A DNA stretch of 64,000 bases from NCBI GenBank assembly GCA_019055375.1, contig JAHQIW010003696.1, positions 1-64,000 of the forward strand. Reading direction: 5' to 3'. Made by a program: the position numbers and the translations under genes. Under the pieces are notes generated by a model. The model saw only the letters and a program-made list of their open reading frames with translations. It ran no database searches and was not told where the DNA came from. The stretch comes from Parelaphostrongylus tenuis (lineage: Eukaryota > Nematoda > Chromadorea > Rhabditida > Metastrongylidae). This document shows positions 46,501-58,500 of this stretch, in pieces. Numbering within the stretch: the stretch's first letter is position 1; every line of letters starts with the position of its first letter.

Positions 46501-49500
46501 TCAAAAAGACAGAAGAAGATTAGCAACTCATTTGTTGATAACCTTTGAGTTATCGCGTCCAAATTGTGTACATCCGATCCGACCCTTTTTTTCCGTTGTC
46601 TTCTCAATGAGCTCTGCGGCAACGAGCACTCAAAATGTTTCGGTCAGTCATCCATCTTTTCGAATGATTCATTCCGATGCTGCCAAATGTGTTTGCAGTC
46701 AAAGGTCTGACAAATACGATTGTTGATAAATATTCGACGACACAACGTGAGACTTCTTTGTGGAAATGACGGCACTTAGTCCAGTTATCGGAACACTGTC
46801 ACCTTTAGATTAGTGTGCGTTTGAAAAACTGGTCACAGAAGAAAGTAATGCGGCACCTACGAGTTACACTGCTGAAGCAACGCTTTCCTTCGTGATACAA
46901 TTTTTTTTTTTTGGATAAGCCAATGCACGGTGGTATTGTTACAAAGTTTTTTTGAGCAACTAACCTTTTGGCGGATTTCGCCTTCTTCAAAGCTTGGAGA
47001 GGGTTGGTTACGACCCAGTCGACCAAATACCTCCGACACTTCAGGTGTTTTTACGAAAAGTCACCAGACCCTAGAATTCAATCGCATCCAAAGTAAAACA
47101 ACGTCTCCTCAGATCATCGCTTTTTATGAGTTTACCGCTAAATTGTCCACGCAGAGACCAACTGTGCAGAGTTCACATAGACTAGAAATGTACCTTGTAT
47201 CAAAGTAACAGTTTTATATATAGTATCTATAAATCACGCGTGAAGAAGGGGCTTTCTTCTAGCTGCGGTTCACGTTTAAATCTATGAAATTTAGCCAAAA
47301 TTGTTCAAGAATCTTATACACTGAGGTTTCATATTTTTGTAGGAGAACGATGGTTTCTGTTTTGAAATTTAATCGTTACGTTCTTATACTTTCCTATTTA
47401 TTAGTTCAAACAGTCTAGAGTCTTTACTTATACAATGTTAATCCAGCTTTCAACATGTTGAGCAGCAAAAAATTGTATAATGTGGACTTTTACGCATTTC
47501 GTTTCAAGAATTTCGCTATCCGTCTATCCAGGGTTTTTGCGGTCCATTGACGATCTGTAATAATTTGTCCATGTGGCTGTCTCCTCAGACACAATTTTTC
47601 CTGAGAAGTTTCTCCGAAATTATCACTGCTTTCAAGAAATTAAGAAGAAGAGACTTTTTGACCATACTCTCGGCGCATTAAAATGATCTTCTGGTCATTC
47701 TATGTATTCGATAGAGTTGCTTCTCAGGAATGTGCTCCAGCTTCTAATTTATCGGTCCATGGTCGTTCACAAAAGAGACCTGGATCCACGAACAAAGCGA
47801 AACGTCCGCATTCCGGATGAAGCAAATGAGCCAGCGGGTCAGCCGACTATGTGGCAAAAATCCCACTTAGTCTTAATATACACTCGAAGTTTCTTCTGAA
47901 TACACTTCTAAACAATGAACAAGGACTTCTGAAACATTTTTAGAAATAGATTTCAACTAATTATTTGAATCACGTCTTATGCTGACATCCTTCACTATTC
48001 TTTTCCATGTTGTGGCATTCGTTCGACAAAGACCATTGCTAAGTTCCAGATAAAAGTTTTGTTTGTTTAAGAAAACGTTCTGCGTTATCATTAGCAGTAA
48101 CTAGCTTAATTTGAGCATCTAAGGTAATGAAAACAATGCAGTATAAGTTCGAAATGCATGTTCAAGGAGCAGCATAATCAGAGTAGTATGCGTCCAATCA
48201 GATTCGTTTTCGATGTGGACTGCATCCGCTGATGCAATTTGGTCAGTTGTTGGCCCCGACGATAAGGAAGTCAATCAATCGCTCTCATTCTCCACATGGC
48301 TGTTTATTATACGAAATTTGATCCCGAAATATGGAATGGCACGAGTGGACAGAGTGCTACTAGCCCTCTACCAGGGTCACCATCACACGGCATTATATGC
48401 AAAAATCGTTGAAATGTCGTGGAAAAAAGGAGAACAGAAACAGTCTTTTTTTCATCAAATGAGCGGGAGTAAAGATGGGAACTTTATTATAGAACTCTCT
48501 GATGATCTACAAGAATCTAATAACGTCGTGCTCAATTTGATAAGCTCCTAATTTGCCTTACTAGAAAATGGGAAATCTGCAGCTGTGGCGAATTTCGATT
48601 AACTAAGAACTCCCAACGGAGATTTATTCGCATCTTCCCTCTTCTATTTTTCTTTGAGCCAAATGAGAGTATCTGCTGAGAAAAGAATGCCAGCACAGAC
48701 CGCTCTTATTTATAAAATTTTAGGATAGTTTCAAGAAATTTTCATTCTAAACCATGCTGGCAAAAGGAAATGTGGGTTTAGATGAAATGGCCAATGATTG
48801 CTGCCATGAAGATAACAAAACAAAAGTAAGGAATAGGAAGAAGAAGGAAGAAATGAATTACTCTACAATTCCATAGATAAGAGTATTTCTAATCTTTTGC
48901 GAAAAAAAAAACGGCGGGCAAACACGTACGCCGCAGTGCAAGACTTACGGCGTTTCATGATTCTTAAGGAAAAACCCATTTTAAAAAAAACGAAAAAATT
49001 CGGAAGTAAGGAAAAACGAGTACACGAGATTCCCGAACAAGTGTGCGCACACGCCTATTTTCCAGCGCAGACCGCTCTGTATAGTTCCAAAAACTTTCAT
49101 TCTAAATTACTCTAGTGAATATATATATATATATATATATATCAGCTGGTTAAGATCAATATGGAATTGCTTATGTCTCAAACGCAAAATAGAGGTCACG
49201 TTGATAAGTTCTAATGTGAATCATTATTTTCGTGGAGTCATTTTGAAATTGTGGAATACTTTATTGCTGGAATATATCACACTGTAAAAGTAGTTGCTGG
49301 ATTCTGTTTTATTTTTGCGAAAAAATCATCAAAACGTCTTATGAGCCGTCGTAATCGCATCCAATCGAAGCAAGTGGAATATAATATCACCTTTTTTCGA
49401 AAGGTATAGCTGCGCTATGCATCAACTAGTATACAACTAGATAATATTGAATAAAAACAGGTGTCGGTAGTGCAACGATGGAGCAAACACCTCAGGATAG

Positions 49501-52500
49501 GGTGAAGTGGGTTCGAGTCCCATCTGACACAAAATATTTGCATATCATTCTACATCACTGACTATAATATCTAACTCTTATCCTTTATTTTTTCGGATGA
49601 CACTGAAATAAGACATAGCCTAACTGCGTGTTATGAATACACTGACTATTCTTACGTTGTGATGAGAGTTTCTAGAGCTTCCGAATTGTGTTATTTGAGC
49701 AGTTTCACATAAACGACCGGAATCGACTTAATTAACAATGATTTTAGCGTAATTATGAGAAAATAAACTCGAGAACTTTAGTTGGGCACAATTCACGTCT
49801 GTCATGTTTTTCTAACATCATCCTATGATTTTACTTCTAACCAGCTTTCCATACTGCAGAAAAATTTCATAACAGAAAATCAAATTGTGATGCCAAGAAG
49901 AGTTTTTGATCAACAGAAAGCCAACTATTTCGATATCGTGACGGATACAAAATAACAATAAGAGGTTTTCTATGGGATTTTACATATGCGAATCGTCATG
50001 TGAATTTTCATTTTAGAAAGTACTTTCATCCTTCAAATTACATAAAAACGGTCAATTTATTGGTATACGCGCCTAGAATTTGAAAATAATATCGGTGCTG
50101 AATTTTACGTCGAAAAATCCACGCAATGATCATTAACCTAAGAGAATTGAGAGGTAAGCAAAAATTCGACTCCAGATGGTAGCTGAACTCGCGTTTGACC
50201 CATACTGAGGCACGTGCTGTTCCTAAAGCACCGAGGCACTGTTTGGCTACCACTCATTCTACAGTGTTTCTATCATAGCTGTCAGCCTCCTACCTAGAAC
50301 GGGTTTGATCGGGTAACCAATATCACTTTAAAAACCTAGTTAAGTTGGCAGTTCTTGTGATCCGTAATACTTAAGGTTTCTTATGTTTTATCTGCTTTTT
50401 TTGCGGTATTACGATGTTTCAAATGATCGTAAATTAGAATAAAGACACCATTTCTAGAATGCACTGAACGGATTTGCCCTTTGATGAATAGCCGACATAG
50501 TCGACTGCGTCGACGACGTCAGCTTGCCATGTGAAATTTGATGGCATTGCACCTTTGTAAGAGCTGTAAGCAAAGCTGGGGCTTCAGTTTTTGTCGCTAA
50601 AAGTGTACTAAGAACACATGTTTTCTCCTTTTCTCTAGATGTAAGCACAATTCATATGCGATGCCTATTTAGTATAGAAGGGTATGATTTACATGTAGTC
50701 ACTTGAATCAACCGTAATTCTTTTATTTATCGAATAGCTCAAGAAGATAATGTACTCATCACTAGCTCGCTCCACTGTTTCACGATAAGATTGTATAATT
50801 GGCGCTCTACTGGCATAGAGAAAAGCATGGATTTTTTCAATGAGGCATTTCTACTGTTCTCGATCACCAAACATAGATGTAAATGAGTGTCCATGTATGA
50901 CATGTAGAAGTATTGTGGCTGGTTAGTCACAGGACACCCATTCTTAGGATCGTTATACGACAGAAAGTGTTTTAGCGCTTAAATCTGCTTATAATTGCTA
51001 TCACCCACTTAAGGACGCGGTTATAAATGTAGATATCCCCTAATGATATTTTGATAACCAAATGGCCCATTTTTGCGAAAAGTTGCAAACGATGAAATTG
51101 AAGCCCCGTCACGATATGTTGCTCTAATTATCGCTCCGAGAGAATTACATTGACTTTCATCACGCTACCAAAGCAGATCCATAAATGGCAGATGGTTTAA
51201 GTGGTGAATGGCAGTACTAAACCTCACAAACAATGAAAATACTTTTGTATCGTGATGTTTACCATGAAATATCTGTACCACACAAGTTTAGAGTATGGTT
51301 GTTATCAATTTATTTTGACTACTGCTGCTATTACTAGATTTGCACTGGCATGAAATTCATCTGTTGTAGAACCGATACAATTTTTTACTTATTTTCTCAT
51401 CAACGCACAAAAACTCCAAAACTAATCGTGGAAGTGTAAAGCTTTCATTGTCACACCTAGTTGTAAATACCACTTCTTCAGGTCCGAAAACGAGTTCAAC
51501 GAACGTTGATGATTCTCGATGGAATGAGTATACCATTTGACGTCGTAGACATCACAAAACCAGGTACGATGGCTATCAACCAATTGCACCTTCATAACAT
51601 TAACTTGTTAAAGATCAGCTCGAATGATCACGAAGCCGATGTATGGCTAGGAGTTGGTGCTTTCCATTGATGTACATAAAAGCCTCTTTTACTGCCTGAC
51701 ACTCACTTGCCACACATGGTTTGAAAAACGTTCGTGGATAGTAGTCTTCTTGGAAATTTAGATGTTAATGCCGTCGTATCCGATTTGTATGGTTCAGTCT
51801 CAATTTGAAAATTTGATTTTTCGAGCTTCTGCCATGACTCAACATTAGGATTAAATAAAAAATTCGAACATACATCTATTGCTTTAGTAGTCCCAACATA
51901 CTTTTGAGGATTCTCTGACAAACAGATTTTGGCGAACATCATCTTTCTAGAGCTGCCTACGGTTTCAAAGAGTGAGACAACTTGCCTAAAGTCCACACTT
52001 TAGTGCGGCAGATCACGGCAGCACAGGGCATATATGTCTTTTTCATTGGATGCTTCAAGTCAACAATATCGAGAATGTTGATCCGTTTATAAACGCCTTG
52101 ATCCTCTCTGTCGAATGATTGTCAAGATGACATAGTTCACATCCTTCAAATTCTACAATCCCTTTAGAAGCTCACCAATGAGACCAAAGTAATAGAAAGC
52201 GTAAACCCTTCAAGTTACAACGCAAGGGGGCCTGAGGACAAATTGTTCTATATAACTTTGTTATGGTTTTTTTTTCTAATCTCGCTATGAAAACTGAGAG
52301 AATATTTTGAGTCTTTTCAAGTTTGATGTTTCAGTGGCTTACGCAAGTTTCAGCAGTCTCGTTCGCCTCATCAAAGCCACAGACCCCACTAGTCACCCCT
52401 GCCGATAGAGGGACGGAGAATTATCTTTGATCAAAACCACATATAACTATGGTTTCGCCATTTTTTCAGCCGATGGCTTATGGCTGTTACTAAGCATGTA

Positions 52501-55500
52501 GATAGTACCTTTCAATCATATGTTACATATGTTACACAAACCTTGCTATGAATATTCACAATAGTCCAAAAGAATATATATTCCGTAACCTTTTCAAATC
52601 GAACAAACGCAGGATATCCGGCAGTTTCTTTCCAAGAAAGTGACGCCAATTTAGATACGATTGTAAGTAAGACATGGGTCTTAGATGACGATGTAATTCC
52701 AGGCAATGAGGAACAACGACAGTTCATGAGAGAGCATGCGGTCAAAGGTGATGTGAAGGAAACACCACTTCCACCACAGTTCTTCTACAACGACGAATAT
52801 CTAGGAGTATGCCTATTCTCTCAATAATGCTTTTCTTGATATGTGAAAAAACGCGCTGTCATCGAATGCTTCAGATTTTGGCGAAAAATTTTTCCATCAG
52901 ATCAGCCAAGAAGCACAGATGATGAAATGCTTTTTTGCAGAACTTTATTGACTTTGAAGAAGCCGTTGAAGATGATCGCATTGCCGAATTCTTCCGACTT
53001 ATTCCAGAAGAGGTAAGCATTTCAGTTTTAACTCTAAACTCTTACAAGTGGTTTATTTCTAACGTATGTTCCCTCGACAGCACAACAAAACAACATTGAC
53101 ACCCTTCTCACTTCGATGCAGTATGCATGTTCTAACCAAGCATGGTTTCGAGTGTAATGTAGGGACTATCGAGTGTTCACCTAGTTGAATACCATACCCA
53201 GAGTGGCTATCTAACTAAAACTGCCGAAACTACTTCGCAAAAAAATTAGCATTGAAGGAAATCCAAGCGCAGACAGAAGTTCTTTGCATTTTCCCCTCTT
53301 CATTATAATGTCAGGTCCTAAATTCATAATGCTCTCAACATAATAGTAGGGAACTGTGTACCTAAACATCTGGGAAACCAGTAGTAAAAGATGTTGAAAG
53401 ACTAACTTTACAAAGAAGTACGGGACATTTCCCACCATCGTCCCATAAGTTCCATAATATCCAGCCATCGTCCCATAAAATGATACCAGATGTTAAAACT
53501 TAACAGAGGGTATTTCGGCTACAAGTATTACTTCATTAGATAAAAAGGATAAGGGATAAGCTCTCGGCGTTGATCAATCCCTGAGGGATGCGCCATGCAT
53601 TCGTTTTTAATATTAAATTTTGTTTGAGGTGATTGAATGCATATTTGGCCTTTACAATGACTCGCAGTGGCCTCTCGCTGAACCGGGTCAGTGTTGCTTA
53701 TCTTCCCAGACAAGTCTGAGACCAGTCTGGTACCAATTTACTGACCCCAGTGAGATGAATGGCTTGGTGAGCCATGAGCACGAGATCGAACCATTGACCT
53801 CGTGTGCAACGCAGAGCACCTCTAACCAGTGCCCCACATGCGCTCACTATATTAGACATTCTCGTAAAATTCAATGGCATCTGTCAGTGTCTTTCGTAAG
53901 AGAAAGAAAGGAACGGCGTTCCTCTAATTTTTTTTCTGAATGTCTTGAATGACACCTGAATATCTCTCAGTGCATTGTGTCTTTTTTTTCTTATTAACTA
54001 ACAACTCTTATCGTACAGTGCAAAACAAAGTCGGACACCGAGAACAAGGAGAATCACGTCGAACAGGGTGAGCTCTTTTTTCACTTCGATTGTGTGAAAT
54101 GATTTCAGCATGTTTTTGGTTGTTTAGAGTTCTTCAGAGGTCACCACATCCTCCTGACATTCACCTGGGTTTGCTAATCAAGTAATCACCGCAATCATTA
54201 CATTTTCACAAGATGCATACTAATATTTTTCCTATAAAGAAAAGCTCTGCGACTTTTGAGAAGAGTTAAAATACATTAAGTTCTTCACATACAATGCAAG
54301 TACTGTGAAAGAAAAGCTATAAGGTAATTACCATGATAAATTTAGTATTCGGTGCAGAGTTTTTCGATGTCAGAGTAATTATGAATTGATTTTGATCCCC
54401 TAGCGATAATCTGGCTTTGAATTTGTCCAACTGGAACATATGCTTTCAAAATAGCAGCCATTGTTGATTGATGGTCTCTCGTATTTTGAAGTCAGTCGCG
54501 CAAATACAAAAAATTCTTTGAGCTTAGATCATATTTTGGAATTAGTGGAGCTTTAAATGTAACAAGTTTTGCTGGATTCTCATAAAGCGGTGCTATTTTT
54601 CAGGACTTAGAACTGGCGGCGAGCAGTGAGAACAAGAAAGCGGTGAGTTCAAAGAGAGTACAAGAAAAAATACAAATCAGTTAAAGAACCTAATGTTTCT
54701 TCTTTTGATACTCAACAATGTTCTAAAAATATTTCGCCCCCTTATTCCATTTTTTAAAATAATTTATAGATGTCTACCCTATAACTGCTCTTCAACTAAG
54801 TGATTTTTTTTCAAAAATAATGAATGCGAAGGCAGAAGATTCTACGTTGTACAAATATGGATTAGATCTAACGAAATTCCCTAAGGGTTCAGTCTTACTG
54901 GTGGGTTAGGTCTTGTTGTTAATTCAATACAATGAAGATGCTTATATGAACAAGATATTACTCAAAAGAAAGAGAAGCTTTATCTTAACAAAGTTTGAGG
55001 CATACTATCTTGATGACTTTGATCGTTATCCATACGTACGTCAAAAACCAGTTGAGATTCCGCAATAGTTCGCTCGAGTTAGTGAACACTGGCTTGGCTT
55101 GAGTTAGCTCGAGTTAGTGAACACTTTTTGAAAGGAATTTCTCTTATGAAAGTCTTTTGTCAATTTTCACCATGATTTTGCCAAAAGAATGACATAGAAT
55201 TTTCACATGGAAAAACCAGTAACGATCTGGGTTGAATGGTTACTTGAAAGGTAAAATACTGGATACTCATACTTGTGCTTTTGATGAGATTAAGGGACAG
55301 TAGAAATGAGAATAACTAGCAAAATCCTCGTCTTTTAAGGGGACTAAAAAGTCCAAAACTGTCTAGATGAGATCCAGCGTATTGAAAGATAAGTGAAAAA
55401 ACTTTTACGAACCAAAGAATTGTGAGAATGTTCTAAACCTTCCAAGGTTAATACGTCAGCGGCTTATGTACATTTCGGCAGTATCGCCTGCCTCATCAGA

Positions 55501-58500
55501 GCCATACGCCTCACAAGCCAACCCTACTTTTCAGCAGACTGTTTTTGACGAGGTTTGAAAACATTCAGTTAGACGGTGATCTCTACAAACCAAAGGTTTT
55601 ACTGATAGTAAACACAACCACCTGCTTATACACATAATCTTAGCATTTCTCCTCGATATCAACACATTTTTGATGAAACGGATAGGTATTCAACATTGAG
55701 CCGGTTTTGAGGGTAATTTTTTCATGCTATAAGAGTTCAAGCGTGGGTCATAACTTGTAGTATACGAAATATTCCGAGAAACATGTGAGCGATCAGCGCC
55801 ACATGCGTCGTTACACACTGGATTGCATGGGCGGCGGTCACTCTGCCTACGACGGACACCTGGATCACAACACCGACGAACACTAGGGAGAGTCGAAGGG
55901 AACGGCGGTAGCTTGATCTCGTTCGTTCTCCCTTAATTCCTGCCCACTGATGAACGAATCCGAAGAAAAAATGAAGATAAAAAATCTATTGACGTCCTTA
56001 GCGAAAAACCAATCAGTGCGAATAAGCGTTTTGCGCGATAAATTGGATGATACAGGAGTGAGAAATAATAGTAGACAGTAGACATAAGACAACTATGACA
56101 GATTAGATCAAGCTGAAGCGAACAAAACTCTCTAACGAGACTACTTTTCAATCTACAACTGAATCGTATTCAAATGACTGAAAATTGTTGCTGGAGCAGA
56201 AGGGACATTTTGAAATTGAGAAAATATGACGATAAAAATCGAAACAAGTTTCATGAGTTAAGAAACAATAACGATTATTATCAAATAAAGAGATTCTTTT
56301 TTGGATGTCTACAACATTTGAGATAATGTTTTTCAGGACAAATCGGGCAAGAAGAGCGAAAATGGGGTAACGGGTAAAGACGACGACGAATGCGAAGGCG
56401 AAGATGAAGAAGATGAAGGAGAGGGAGAAGACGAAGATGAAGAGGAAGGTGAAGACGAAGCGGAGGGAGAAGACGAAGAAGAAGGCGAAGATGAAGACGA
56501 AGAAGAAGGTGAAGATGAAGACGAAGAAGAAGGCGAAGATGAAGAAGAGGGCGATGAAGACGAAGTCGTAGAACACAAGAAAGCATTATCGACGTCGAAG
56601 GAAGGCACGAAACGAGAGGATAAGGATAAGAAGAAGGATATTACAACGTCAAAAGAAGATACGAAGCGAGAAGACAAAGATAAGAAGAAGGATAGTGCAA
56701 CGTCAAAAGGAGACACGAAACGAGAAGACAAGGATAAGAAGAAGGATACCACAGCGTCAAAGGAAGACACGAAACGAGAAGACAAGGATAAGAAGAAGGA
56801 TAGTGCAACGTCAAAAGGAGACACGAAACGAGATGATAAGGATAAGAAGAAGGATATTACAACGTCAAAGGAGGACACGAAACGAGAAGACAAAGATAAG
56901 AAGAAGGATACCACAACGTCAAAGGAAGACACGAAACGAGAAGACAAGGATAAGAAGAAGGATACCACAGCGTCAAAGGAAGACACGAAACGAGAAGACA
57001 AGGATAAGAAGAAGGATACCACAGCGTCAAAGGAAGACACGAAACGAGAAGACAAGGATAAGAAGAAGGATACCACAGCGTCAAAGGAAGAGACGAAACG
57101 AGAAGACAAGGATAAGAAGAAGGATAGTGCGACGTCAAAGGAAGACACGAAGCGAGAAGACAAGGATAAGAAGAAAGATATTACATCGTCAAAGGAAGAT
57201 ACGAAGCGAGAAGACAAGGATAAGAAGAAGGATAGTGCGACGTCAAAGGAAGACACGAAGCGAGAAGACAAGGATAAGAAGAAAGATATTACATCGTCAA
57301 AGGAAGATACGAAGCGAGAAGACAAGGATAAGAAGAAGGATACCACAGCGTCAAAGGAAGACACGAAACGAGAAGACAAGGATAAGAAGAAGGATAGTGC
57401 TGAGGTGAGTGACGTCGCTGAATAGTGACCATTGTTTACATATGTTGAGTTGTCCTAGAATTCTTTCGCATTTCGGCACTTTTGTTGAATCAATTTCAAG
57501 TTGTTTAAGAAAATCGACTAACCCTTTAGGGATCGAGGACCCACGGCCGCTGCATCTCTAACTGACAACTGTAGACGGTCTGCTCCACCTCCTTTGCATC
57601 TCTAACCCAGCGAACCACTGTTAGACACAGCAGAGTAGCATTGTCAGACGCAGCACGCCGGGAGTTGCAGATGAGGAGGAGGTAAAGCAGATTGTCCAGA
57701 GTTGCCACTTAGAGTTGCAGAGACCGAGGTACACAGTCCCGAAGGTTTCATCAACGATAAAAGACCCTTATGATCACGAATAGACAACCATTTGCTAAAC
57801 AAAGTCCACTACTTACGCAAAAAATGAGACTGGTGATCAAAGAAGTCGGTAAGGTCACTTTTGAGCTGATTGTAGCTTGAATTTTTTTCTCCCGCAGATA
57901 CTGAAAACGTCGAAAAGATGGTAGTACGACGGAGCGAAATTAGGGCTATACAGTGCATGTGGTACCGTGGTCCACTCCATTTTCTACGTAACGTGGCAAG
58001 TCGACTTCGCAATGTGCCGGGCCGAGCGTTATCCGAGAGAAGGACAATGCAGAGTAGTTGCGGACGCTTGTCTTGCACTGCAGCGTCTAATTTCCAAAAT
58101 TATCGTCCCCGTAGATGTTGGCATTGTCTGTTTGTTGTCCAAGATTCCCAAACAGCAGGCTCTGCCAATCCCAGAAAATCGAAAGCATGACCATCCAAGC
58201 ATAAAGCTTGGGCTTAGGGTTTTGCAGAGAGGCAGCAAGTAAGCGTGGCGATTGCTGTTCTTGTACTAGACCCAAGACTCAACTGCAGGGATGATCGACT
58301 TGAAAAAGTCCTACATGTGCGGTGGAACCGGATGACTTTCGCAGATAGTCACACGTATAGCGTGTTCGTGGGTCGGTGAATGCATGAGGTGTTTATCGAG
58401 AGTTCATTTTGTGATAGTCCATTTCATTTGGTTGGCAAGCGATGGTTCTACGACTATCCTGGATAAAGCTATTATAACAATCACTGACATACCACAGCGT

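Noticed and set aside
56695..57408. 237-codon Arg-rich plus-strand frame (RQRKTRNEKTRIRRRI)
   Set aside because: It is the shifted frame of the KRED repeat exon; the true frame is fixed by phases at 56337 and 57404.
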